Source of the DNA: Beta vulgaris subsp. vulgaris
Taxonomy: Eukaryota > Streptophyta > Magnoliopsida > Caryophyllales > Amaranthaceae
Length of the DNA stretch: 64,000 nucleotides
NCBI RefSeq assembly: GCF_026745355.1
Contig: NC_079205.1
Coordinates: forward strand, 60,378,593-60,442,592
Direction: 5' to 3'
The notes below the pieces were generated by a model, which saw only the letters and a list, made by a program, of their open reading frames with translations, searched no databases and was not told the DNA's origin. A program made the position numbers and the translations under genes. Of this stretch, positions 47,801 to 58,011 are shown piece after piece. The first letter of the stretch is position 1, and each line of letters begins with the position of its first letter.

Positions 47801-49064
47801 ACTTCTTCCAAAAGGTCGGACCGCCCATTCAAGGTTCGGTCTTCCACTCAATGTTTGTGAAAACTCTACGTGTGTAGCTATTAGGCCTGGTTCTGACTTA
47901 GCTGCATTGCTCATGAGAACAAAGCTAATTATCTGGGATGAAGCACCAATGATGCACAAATATTGCTTTGAAGCACTTGATAGGAGTTTAAAAGACATTA
48001 TGCAAGCTGTTGATCGAGATAATTTGCATCGACCATTTGGAGGTAAAGTTGTTGTCTTTGGTGGTGATTTAAGACAGATTCTGCCTGTTATACCCAAGGG
48101 TACCAGGCAAGATATAGTATTTGCGACCTTGAACTCTTCGTTTCTATGGGATTCATGTAAGGTTTTGAAGCTGACACGCAATATGAGACTTCAATCATGT
48201 TCTTCTTCGTCTACCGCTAATGAAATAAGGGACTTCTCAGAATGGATACTAAGCGTTGGCGATGGCAGAGCTGGAGGGCCCAATGATGGAGAAGTCGATA
48301 TTGAAATCACTGAGGATATTCTTATAGACGGTGGAGATGACCCCATATCAGCGATTGTCGACAGCACATACCCTTCACTCACTGATCACCTTTGGGAAGC
48401 CAAATACTTCCAAGAAAGAGCAATTTTAGCTCCAACTAATGAAATAGTTGAGAAGGTTAATGATCATGTGTTGTCCACAATTCCAGGTGATGAGAAAATT
48501 TACTTGAGTTGTGATGCAATTAGTAAAGATGAAGGGAACTTAGGGGCTCATGATATATATTCTACTGAATTCTTAAACACAATAAAGTGCTCAGGCCTGC
48601 CAAATCATAGTATTAAGTTAAAAGTTGGTGCTCCTATCATGTTGCTTCGTAATATTGATCAGACATCTGGATTGTGTAATGGCACGAGGCTGGTAGTCAA
48701 GCATTTAGGCAATCGAGTGATTGAAGCTACTGTCATTTCAGGGAGCAATGTTGGTGACAAGGTATTCATCCCACGAATGACACTAACACCGTCTGACTCA
48801 ACAAAATTTCCTATCAGATTTCAAAGACGACAATTTCCTTTGACTGTGTGTTTTGCCATGACAATAAATAAAAGTCAAGGACAATCATTGTCGCACGTCG
48901 GTTTGTATTTACCGAGGCCTGTTTTCAGCCATGGTCAGCTATATGTCGCTATTTCCCGAGTCACGAGCAAAAAAGGACTTAAAATTCTGATTTGTGATAA
49001 AGAGAATAATGTGTGCAAAACAACTACAAATGTTGTTTACAAGGAAGTGTTCCAAAATGTATAA
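38458..49064 (+). CDS. Helitron Rep/helicase (RepHel) with one apparent frameshift
   Basis: Twelve exons: 38458-38656, 42948-43127, 43248-43334, 43411-43512, 43613-43681, 43802-43930, 44045-44125, 44258-44290, 44379-44820, 44937-45862, 46049-47265 and 47401-49064. They total 5,129 nt; one missing base near 46301-46306 would make 1,710 codons. Exon 9 has a zinc-finger-like [11 protein letters not shown]. Exons 10-11 carry the Rep part with the HUH motif ([12 protein letters not shown]) and the tyrosine region ([15 protein letters not shown]). Exon 12 is a PIF1-family helicase with Walker [11 protein letters not shown], Walker B IIWDEAPM and C-terminal [14 protein letters not shown]. The enzyme nicks, unwinds and transfers one DNA strand. 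The frameshift lies between the HUH and tyrosine motifs, so as written it would disable the nickase. Intron 1 is 4.3 kb. Confidence 0.9.
38657..42947. repeat. 4.3-kb intron 1 of RepHel, built of serial duplications
   Basis: There are three sets of diverged or near-identical direct copies: about 38740-39000 with 39770-40015; about 40570-41060 with 41065-41565 (near identical, including acacaacacctgtaaatcct); and about 41980-42120 with 42340-42490. A 61-bp tandem pair starts at 40011 and 40072. tgacatgcatgcgaaa-type motifs recur. No coding region was found in it on either strand. Confidence 0.7.
41821..41873 (+). repeat. GA microsatellite
   Basis: A run of GA dinucleotides with a GATA interruption at the right, within RepHel intron 1. 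Confidence 0.9.
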
Positions 49065-49180
49065 CTTCATACACATTTTTGTAATGTTTGTTAATATAAC
49101 TTTTACTTATTCTTTCATTACAGTATTTGTTGTCTGCTATTGGTTTCATTGAGAATTCTGTTTTATTAAGCAAATCACTT

Positions 49181-49212
49181 CCCGTGCATTTTTGCACGGG
49201 TCCCAAAACTAG
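49181..49212 (+). other. Helitron 1 3' terminus: hairpin and CTAG
   Basis: The stem CCCGTGCA/TGCACGGG with a TTTT loop is followed by tcccaaaa and CTAG. In the Helitron model this hairpin signals termination of rolling-circle transfer. It lies 117 bp after the RepHel stop codon. Confidence 0.9.
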
Positions 49213-49216
49213 TTAA

Positions 49217-52200
49217 TCATATATAATATTAAAGCAAGAAAAATTTAGCCTACGTGGCAGCCCCATATTATTTCTCGCATCTCATTGCTCCTTTGATTTT
49301 TCGATCCCTCTCATTCACTTGCCACATGTCATTGATTGAAGTAATATTTTGCAAATCATCTTTGCTGATTGAGGCAATAAGGCATGTATGGGAACAAATC
49401 AATTCCTTCAAATTCTCATATTTGCTACAATTATATTATGATTGATTCTTCAACATGGTTTGGTGATTCTTTTCCAAATCTCGCATTCTTCTTCAACACA
49501 ACCATAATATAGTAGCAAAGACATTTATTTTGTATAATAGCTGCCAAATTCTTCATCTTTGCGAAAATTCATTTTTTTTTTTTCAAAGTATTGCAATATA
49601 TTTGTAAAACATAGAAAATTGTTTTCCTTAGATGAATATTTTAGATTTATAACTACAACTTATGACAATATCTAATTGAATTTTATGTTACTCATATTTG
49701 CATTTTACCTTTTCAAATATAAATCTTGAAGGTATTTTGATTCGTTATAAAAATAAATTATTACATTCAATGATAAAGCTTTTGTTTAGTATCAAAATAA
49801 TCTCTATTATATAAGCCAAGGGGAAGCTATGGTGTCCCACTTAAAAAAGTCCAAAATATCACTCACATTACCTTAGCAATTAAATATATTTTACAAATTC
49901 AAATAAAGCATATACCATAATAAGGAACTTTTGCAAATTTAAAAAAACAATCAATCTTATACAACTGTGAACATGTCATATTCAAATACATATAATTCAA
50001 AATAAGGAAACAAATACACTGCCTATCAAGGCCTAACAACATAAAATTTATAACATAATCAATGCAAATCATAAATTACGTTTGACAAAAAAAATGAAAT
50101 TTACCATAAATTAACAAAGACACATTAAAAAACTATTTAGGATAACGCATTAGATAAATTTGTTATTAAAAATACAAATTTAATGCGTTTCCCTACTAGA
50201 TAAATTATAGTAGTACATAGGATAAATTATTTTGTCGCTCTTTTTTATGTCTTTAATATTTTATTTAATATTTATAAGTATTTACACCATGATATCCAAG
50301 ATTGTATTATCACATGTTAAATTTATGAAACAAAATTTTTTATAATATAACTTACAATTCAGATAGTTTACCAGTTGGCTATATATACAAATACATGCAA
50401 AAGTCCCATTCTAATAATTTTAAAGATGCTTTGCACCCATTACATGAAGAAAAAAATGAGAATAGTCACGAATTTACATATTTTATTTTATCGATTAAAA
50501 AAATCAACTTGAAAAGTTAAAGTTTCGTAAAACCTCACTTTTTTCAAAAAGAAAAAACAACATCCTTTTTTTATTGCTTTTTTTCTTCATAAAAAAGGCA
50601 TAACTTCCAGATAAAGGAAAAAGCTTGCAATGAACCCAACTAATTAACAACTAAACGATGTATAATTATGGATGCGTAAATCCTAAATAATTTCAAATAA
50701 CAAAGCTAATTAAAATCCGAATATTACAGGTAAATCAATTTATGAATATGTATTAGCATATTTGATTAAACAATGTAGAAGAAACGATGAACAAATTCCA
50801 AAATAATATAGTAAAACAGAATAAAAACAATTAAGACGAAGTATAATGAAATTCATTATTGAAGGGATAAGTGATAACTTGCACGATGACACAAGATAGA
50901 AGGCAACATGAATAAAAAAGTATATCCTTGGAAACATAAATTAATAATTGATAACGGCAAGAAATCGTCTCAAACTTGGACTCAATTCTTTATGTCCTTC
51001 TTCTCTAAAATCACCTTCAAATCCATAGAATTCATCAGCTCAGATATCAAAATAAATTAAAGAAAATTAAAACGACATGCAAAGTTGGGGGATTGCACTT
51101 CAAAGTTTAACAAAATCTAATAAAAGATAGAGAGCGTTGTTTGCTTTGCCTGAATTGTCCAAAATTGATGTCTTTAATTTAGATTTAAGGAAAAAGGATT
51201 AAGATCAAGAATTTTGTTGGATGCTTTTTTTTAATGGATAAGGAAATTCAGTAGAATAGAGGATGGTGTGAGCCGTAAACATAACGTTTGAAGAGAATAT
51301 GATCAATATTACCTATTTGTGTGTTTGGATATGGTATATGATTTAGGAAATAACAAGTGGGACCAGTTTAACGAGAAAACACGTCTAGGAGTAAGACAAA
51401 TTATCTATAAGAAAAATCTTTACTAAAAGTTAAAAAATATTAGCAAAATTATTTGCTAAGTTAACTGCATCATAGAGATTAAAATTATTAATGAATATGT
51501 CATTTATTATAAAATAAATGAAACATGGGGCCTGGGGGGCAAGGATTAAGGAGAGGATAGAGAGAGAGAAAAATAAAAAGAGGAACTCATGTGATGAAGA
51601 TAGAGTTAAAGATTGAGATAGAGAGAAGTGCTCCCTCCATGTTTTAATAGTTTACCCACTACTTTCGGCATAGAGTTTTTTTTTTTAATGAAAGGATCGA
51701 CATAGAGTTTTAAAAGAAATAGATATGTGGGTCATAGAAGGAAAGATAAATTATTAATTTATAGGCATATCGTATATGTTGTGGGCCAACAAAAATTGAG
51801 TGAGAAAGTTAAGATAATAATAAACAAATAGTGAGACCATTCCAAAAAAATAGAAAAAAAAAAATGTATAAGCTAATAAGGGATAGCTCAAAAAGGAAAG
51901 TGGGCAAACTAATAAAACCAGAGGGAGTAATTTTCAATTAAAGTAACGTGTCATTTATTATGAAATATCCTAAAACAACAAGTGTTTTGTGTATTTTAGA
52001 ATGGATAAAATATATTTATTAATTAAATTACTATTGAAGTTCTTAAAAATTTCTAATAAATAATTATAAATTATCTTTTAATCCTCAAATAAGTTTCATG
52101 GGAGTGTAAATATTTGGGTATGCATGCACATATAGTTGAGCTAACATTCGTAATTGTAAGAAGTAATTCGTTGCAAACTTTACTTAGATGGGTAACGCGT

Positions 52201-52442
52201 ACTTTAAATTATTTACCCAGTGTGATGATTTTATTATGTAACATAGTTAATATAGTTAATTGTTTAGTTTACAATTAAATTTGTTTACTATTTTATTAAT
52301 TGTTTGTGAATTTGTACATCATATTAATATATCATATTTGAATGCAATCACTTTTAAAAAATAGGCAATCATTACCATTAAAATATAAGTATATTTATTG
52401 AATAAAAACTTCCCGTGCATTTTGCACGGGTCCAAAAACTAG
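49217..52442 (+). mobile_element. Non-autonomous Helitron 2, 3.2 kb
   Basis: It starts A|TCATATATAATATTAAAGC and ends with hairpin CCCGTGCA-TTT-TGCACGGG (52412-52430), tccaaaaa, CTAG (52439-52442), then T. The terminus differs from Helitron 1 by only a few bases, so the same RepHel family would mobilise it. The first 120 bp also resemble Helitron 1's 5' end (cctacgtggca, tgctcctttgat). The interior is AT-rich with no recognisable gene; a Stowaway MITE is nested in it. Confidence 0.85.
51631..51927. mobile_element. Stowaway-like MITE, 297 bp, nested in Helitron 2
   Basis: The left end CTCCCTCCATGTTTTAATAG pairs with the right end, complement of ctattaaaac-type sequence ending AGAGGGAG. gtttacccact and agtgggcaaac pair further in. 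The right flank is TA and the left flank is TG, so the target duplication has one mismatch. Confidence 0.75.
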
Positions 52443-54219
52443 TGTCATCAATAAACAAGATCTTTGATACAAATAGTAAAAACCAAACTTTAAGCTCTCA
52501 TCAGAGAGACTAAATGATTAAATTCTCACTAAGTGTACTTGGAGAGGGTAAAAAGGGATTATTATTAACAAAAAGTAGAAAAAAAAGAGTGCATAAAATT
52601 AAAATTGGGGCTTATATAATCATGAATGATGGTGACAGTCTCGAACTGATTGAAAAAACACTAGAATTTTAAGAGTGGGGGAAGAAGAAGAGAGAGGAAG
52701 GACTATTTTTTTTTTTTTGTTTGTACCTAATTTGAACAAAGACTTGTGATTTTAAGAGCATAGACAATGGTTGATCCAAAAATTTGGATCATTAATTATT
52801 TTAATATTTTCTCTCTCTTCCACCTCACTTATGATCTATCATTAATTTTTATGCTTTTCTTACCCACAATGAATGATCTACAATTTTGGACTTTTTAACC
52901 ATTGGATTACTTTTTTTAATACCATTAGATTGATGCCAACTCACCATGCATGAGGCCTACTATCTATTCTCTTTCATAACCTTTGACTATGATCCAACAA
53001 TGATCAGATCATTGTAATGATCTGATCATCCTTCTCTCACTCCTCTTTTTTCTCTATCCTAATTCTTTATTATATTTTTCTCCCTCTCTCCTCATGATCT
53101 AGTTTGTAGATCATGGGGCCTAAGTGTAGTTCTGAACTTATAATTGAGTTTTTTTTTATATTTAGTTATGATTGAGTTTGACAAATTGTTATTATTATAT
53201 TACAAATATTGTCTTACTTTTACCCTAATTTACTAACTAGCCTTATATGTACGCAAGTCTGCAAAAACATATAGAAAATATATATTAATTATTGTGTGTA
53301 AGAATTGTCTTTGCATTTTGTTTTTCCAAAAAACTGATGTTCAATTTAAATGTGGTATTCTCCTCCCTCATTTAAATGAAGCTAGTAGGATTTGTTCTCT
53401 TCGGCATAAAACATCTTAATTGAACTGAATTGAATTGAACTGAATTAAATTAAACTGAACTGAAATGAATAGTGATATGTGAGAGTAAAAGTATTGTCCA
53501 GAGCTGAACTGAACTGAAAATAAGTTGTGGAAAACAGACCCGTAGTTATAAGTACCCCTTTTTCTTTTCTATTTTTGGTGTTCTCTATATGTTGTCATAT
53601 ATCCCCTCTATGTTGCCATATATCATATAGATGAACTGAGTTAATAGGGCAGGCCAGATAGTATAGTCCAATCCCCTATAATGTTAGCTTTTTTTATAGT
53701 ATCTTTTTAATTTAATATAATTATATTTGTGATTCAATATATTACTTTTTGTACAAAAATTCATACTATCAAATAGTGTTACAACTAGAGGTAACAAACA
53801 GGTCATGTCACAATGGGTCTATTTGCGTCAACACAACCTAGTCGTTTTGATTTGGGATTAAGATATTGAGATGATTTTAATAGGGTATTTTTCAAATCAT
53901 TTACATATTAAGTCTATAATTAGAAGCAATAAAATAATAACAAAAATAAAATATTTTTAGTCAACCTTACAAAATAACATATAGGAGATACTATTAAAGT
54001 AACTATTAGAGTATTTAGAATAAAAATAATTACAATAGGAGGATTATGATTTATGACAATGAAGATAATCTAACCCTTTTAATTATATGTACCTGATATG
54101 ACAGGAAAAATTAGGGTATGGATTTTGATGATAAAAAATAGGAGGGATTTTAAAAAGATAAATATTTGAGTCATTGATTTTTTTTATTATGTGTTTTGAT
54201 TTTTTTTATTACGTGTTTG
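52443..54219. other. Intergenic, repeat fragments
   Basis: AT-rich, no gene. A near-palindrome, aatgatcagatcattgtaatgatctgatcat, lies at about 53001-53032, within sequence rich in gatcat motifs (52760-53115) that may be a decayed MITE. A patch of aactgaactgaa repeats lies at 53410-53520. Confidence 0.5.
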
Positions 54220-54724
54220 GATTCTCTACAGTTCCTTTTGATTACCACCAGCAGCACAAGTAGCAGGAGCCCCCTTATTCCTTTTATTTTCAGTTTTTAG
54301 TTTATTTTCTTGTTTTGTTGAATAAATTAATATCTCTTTATTAGATTTCTTCAAACCCTGTTATGGGGTTTTTAGTCTCTGTTCTGGAGATCTCCTTCTC
54401 CCCTATGGGAGCTGTGAGTGTGGTTGTTTTGTTTTTAGGTATGAGAAATTGTTCTTATTGGTTGAAGTTCAAAACTCAATATGAAGGTATTGGAATCTCG
54501 GATGCGGTTAACATGGCTCGATCAAGAATGCTCTTCCCAAACTATGTCAGAATGATAGACTTCAAGGGGGCTGCGCTGTATTGCTCGATCTGGTTCATTA
54601 TAGTTTCTTCGAAGACGAATTTGATTTAACCTTGTTTAATTGTATCTTGTTTTTCTTTAATATCTATTGTAGATGTCGTTTGGCCTTCAATTAATGAAAT
54701 TTCTCTCTCAAAAAAAAAAAAAAA
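54220..54724 (+). mobile_element. 5'-truncated LINE tail
   Basis: Sequence ending ttcaattaatgaaatttctc, tctc and a run of 15 A (54710-54724). Such a 3' end just before poly(A) is characteristic of plant L1-type LINEs. An open frame of 88 codons (54363-54629) shows no RT or RNase H motif and is probably incidental. The left boundary is approximate; no certain target duplication was seen. Confidence 0.6.
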
Positions 54725-55484
54725 GGTAGAGTTCGAGCAAATATCAATTATTGAATAAGAAATCAATGACTCATGTATTATGTTTTCAAAATCTCTCCTG
54801 ATTTTTTTTAATCAAAATACACACCTCCTTATTTTCCCATTACCATCAATACGAGCCATTAATTTTAAAATATATAGTTTAGATACCACCATATTTTATA
54901 GAGGATTTGGACTCTCTGTTGATAGGATTTCCTTCAAAAAACTGACGAATACTAAAACAGCTTGAATTCGTTAAGACTCCTAATTATTATCGGACTAGGA
55001 AATATTATCCAAAATCACATAGAGTCATAAACCCTACTTCTATATAGGTGAGTTCGAATTCTCTCGAGTTCACTCAAACACTAGAGGATTCAAACACCTA
55101 TATAAATAGTCACTTAAAGTCCTAAACCAATTTTTCTCTGATTATTTCATCATCAACTAACTCACATTCTTGTCAAAAAAAACTAACTCACGCTACCATA
55201 AAACAACCATCTTTCTTTTTTGTTCTCAAACCTCCCTCTCTTTGTTAACCACAAAATCATATCTTTACTTACCTTATTTTATTTTTATGGATTTCCAAAC
55301 AACAAATCTACAACCCAGTTCATCAAAAATCAGCCGTTTCAAATCTTCATTCTCTGTTCTTTAAGTGTTTATTAAGAAGCAGTACTTCATCTGATCGATC
55401 ACTTTTGAAGGAAACAAACCAACTCTAGTTCTAAACTCTCGTACGTGCTTTCGTGTTTCGCTTTCGTGTTTCGAGAGGTTAATC
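54725..55484 (+). other. WNK gene promoter and 5' leader
   Basis: Non-coding. A TATA box at 55101-55108 is followed by a C/T- and A-rich leader of about 350 nt to ATG 55485. The leader holds upstream ATGs, including a 25-codon open frame at 55287-55364 that could lower translation. A leader intron is possible; no clear one was seen. Confidence 0.5.
55101..55108 (+). promoter_or_regulatory. TATA box for the WNK gene
   Basis: TATAAATA in cctatataaatagtcact, 384 bp before the start codon. Confidence 0.6.
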
Positions 55485-57107
55485 ATGGGTTCGAGTTTAC
55501 AAGAAGACGACATTGAAGAGTTGGAGGTTGTCGAGAAAGATCCAACAGGACGTTATGTAAGGTACGAGGAAGTCCTAGGAGAAGGGGCGTTTAAAACAGT
55601 TTACAAAGGTTTTGATGAAGTTAATGGTTTAGAGATTGCTTGGAGTAAAGTTGAGTTAACAGAGAAGATTTTTAAGTCACAAAAACATCTTCAGAATGTA
55701 TGTTCAGAAGCCAATCTTTTGAAGTCTTTAAAGCATGAAAACATCATGAGATGTTTTTATTCTTGGATTGATAATGAGAAGAAGACAGTTAACATGATTA
55801 CTGAGTTGTTCACTTCAGGAGATATGAGTCAATATCGCAAGAAACATAATGGTGTTGATACAAAGGCAATCAAGAATTGGGCTAGACAGATTTTAAAAGG
55901 ATTAGATTATCTTCACTGTCATAATCCTCCGATTATTCATAGAGATCTTAAGTGTGATAACATCTTTATTAATGGAAATTCGGGTAAGGTGAAAATTGGT
56001 GATCTTGGACTTGCAGCAATGCTTCAACAAGGTACTCCTGCTACTCGTGGTGCTGGTGGTACGCCAGAGTTTATGGCACCGGAGCTTTTTGATGATGAGT
56101 ATGATCAACTCGTTGATATCTATTCTTTCGGGATGTGTTTACTTCAGATGGTTACACGGGAATTACCATATAGTGAGTGTACTAGTTCTTGTCAGATTTA
56201 TAAGAAGATTATTTCTGGAGTAAAGCCTGCTGCTCTTGGCAAAGTGACTGATTTACAGGTGAAACAGTTCATTGAGAAGTGTTTGGGTCCTGCGTCTGAG
56301 AGACCGTCTGCAATTGATCTTCTGAATGATCCGTTCCTTGCATCGAGTGATAGTGGATCATCCATAGCATCTAGTAAAACTCTGAGCATGACATCTGAAT
56401 CTGTCTGTTCATCATCTGTCTGTTCATCATCTGGTAAACCTGAGGTGGCTAGTTCATTACCTAGTTTATCAGCTGCTGCTCCTGTTGAGATAGCGAAAGC
56501 AGTTGTCAGTAAGGATAAGTTCTTGAAGTTAGATGGGAAGGTGTTAAAGGAGAAGGATTCAATATCAATGACATTATGGACTGTTGATGTTAGAGGTCAT
56601 AGAGAAAAGATTGAGTTCGTTTTCTTTATCGAAACTGATACATGTGAATCTGTTATGGAAGAGATGGTGAAGGAGCTCGAGTTATCAGTTGAAGATGCAG
56701 CACTGATAACTGAAATTATGGAAGGAATGGTTACAGAAATTGTGAATGGTTACTGTAAGCTTGAAAAATCATCCAAACCTCCCAGTGTTGATTCTCAAGT
56801 ACTTGCACAGAGTAAATCTGGTGCAGACCACGATTTAGTGCTGCAGGTTCACCCTGATTTAGTGCTGCAGGTTCACCAGGATTTAGTGCTGCAGGATGAT
56901 TTGAAGTGTAAAGGCGCGAATGAAAGTGAAGATTATCATTCAATTATGCCCAGAATTTCTGCTGATGCACTGAGGAATATATGCATAAACAAACAAGATA
57001 CAGAGGCAATGAGAATAGATGAAAGGAAGTGTAGCAAAGTGGTAGCTAAGGCGCATTCTAGATCGCAACTTAGGAAGCTGTTGTTTCTTTGCCAGAATAG
57101 ATTTTAG
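55485..57107 (+). CDS. WNK-type (with-no-lysine) Ser/Thr protein kinase, intronless
   Basis: A single frame of 540 residues. The kinase domain is about 24-282: glycine loop GEGAFK (32-37) with the WNK-typical lysine at 37; no lysine at the usual strand-3 position (IAWSKV, 51-56); HRDLKCDN from 152; DLG instead of DFG at 173-175; GTPEFMAPE 192-200. A serine-rich linker follows, then an OSR1-C-like autoregulatory domain at about 345-425 (EFVFFIETDTCESVMEEM). A three-copy 8-residue repeat, DLVLQVHP-type, lies at about 450-473 (24-bp period, 56832-56903). WNKs act in ion homeostasis, flowering time and abscisic-acid signalling. No intron interrupts the kinase domain, unlike what I recall for most plant WNK genes, so an old retrocopy is possible. 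The frame is intact. Confidence 0.92.
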   Translation: MGSSLQEDDIEELEVVEKDPTGRYVRYEEVLGEGAFKTVYKGFDEVNGLEIAWSKVELTEKIFKSQKHLQNVCSEANLLKSLKHENIMRCFYSWIDNEKKTVNMITELFTSGDMSQYRKKHNGVDTKAIKNWARQILKGLDYLHCHNPPIIHRDLKCDNIFINGNSGKVKIGDLGLAAMLQQGTPATRGAGGTPEFMAPELFDDEYDQLVDIYSFGMCLLQMVTRELPYSECTSSCQIYKKIISGVKPAALGKVTDLQVKQFIEKCLGPASERPSAIDLLNDPFLASSDSGSSIASSKTLSMTSESVCSSSVCSSSGKPEVASSLPSLSAAAPVEIAKAVVSKDKFLKLDGKVLKEKDSISMTLWTVDVRGHREKIEFVFFIETDTCESVMEEMVKELELSVEDAALITEIMEGMVTEIVNGYCKLEKSSKPPSVDSQVLAQSKSGADHDLVLQVHPDLVLQVHQDLVLQDDLKCKGANESEDYHSIMPRISADALRNICINKQDTEAMRIDERKCSKVVAKAHSRSQLRKLLFLCQNRF

Positions 57108-58011
57108 GTTAATGTTTGTGTTTGGTTTTAGTATATTGTAGTACTTAATTCATGCTATGAAATTCAATAGTTTTAGTATATGACAGTGCTTAATTCATGC
57201 TATGAAATTTAATAGTGAACACATCCCTTATTAGTTCAGTGAACTTGTCTCTTTTTTTGCTGGTTTAATATGATGCCTATTGTTTTCTTCTCTAACTTCT
57301 ACTGTACATGAAATGGAACAACACTTCCCTCTCTTGTACTTCCTTGGTTTAGAAATAGTTGCACCGTTTGCATAGTATTTACTATTCACATGTTACACTT
57401 TGATTGTCTTTAGTGATTTATAATATTGTAGAAAAAGTATGCGCATGTGGGATGTTGTTATATGCATCTCAACTATCTTCTTAATATCAACTTTGTATAA
57501 TTTTTACTTATTGATAATCAAATATATTAATGGTTGAAAACATAAATCGAAGTTTATTTTGGTACAAGAATGGTGTCCAATCAAAGGATCAAACAAACCC
57601 TTCATAGTTCATTACCCCCTTTCCCCACATACCTTTTACAAGAATCGAACACAGGAAGAACAGTTGTGGAAGATGATGGCTCTAGTATATTATATTGAGC
57701 TTTGTGTAATTCAAAACCATTTGAATTTCTTGTTGTTCAGATTATAAAAAGTAGTATATCTAAAAAAATGTACATATATATGATTCATGAAGTAGTATAT
57801 TGAAATCAAAGACCATATTTTATGACAACAATCATATCAAATTACCTGAAAACCATAACTATAAAAAAACATACCCAGATCACCAAACACGATCATGAGA
57901 GAAAGCACGTAATAAAAGTTTTTATTTTAATTACCTGTTTTTAAAGGAGGGGGCAATATTCAGATGGTAGAAAGAAGAGAATATTGATCGAACCCTAATT
58001 GCGACTAAAGT
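57108..58011. other. WNK 3' region and intergenic
   Basis: The probable 3' UTR contains a local duplication: agttttagtatat followed by ttaattcatgctatgaaatt, near 57126-57165 and 57170-57210. No gene was seen in the rest. Confidence 0.55.

Larger units (their letters stand above)
25785..49212 (+). mobile_element. Candidate autonomous Helitron, 23.4 kb, six genes
   Basis: The 5' end is A|TCTATATATATATTTAAAG (TC at 25785-25786). The 3' end has an 8-bp-stem hairpin CCCGTGCA-TTTT-TGCACGGG (49181-49200), eight bases, then CTAG (49209-49212) followed by host T. TC...hairpin...CTRR between A and T, without target duplication, is the Helitron signature. Inside are a Rep/PIF1-helicase gene and an RPA1-like gene, the usual plant Helitron pair, plus four further genes on the same strand. 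The 3' end is certain. The 5' end is the best candidate, supported by similarity of its first 150 bp to the 5' end of the neighbouring Helitron (shared acgtggca and ctcctttgat). An alternative start at 30627 is discussed in the findings. Confidence 0.8.

Noticed and set aside
47585..48181. 198-aa frame on the minus strand
   Set aside because: It is antisense to the PIF1 helicase exon, whose plus-strand motifs are unmistakable.
52990..53035. Palindrome aatgatcagatcattgtaatgatctgatcat as a binding site or terminator
   Set aside because: It is surrounded by gatcat-rich decayed repeat; nothing links it to a gene.
54363..54629. 88-aa open frame as a gene
   Set aside because: It lies within a poly(A)-tailed LINE-like tail and shows no domain.
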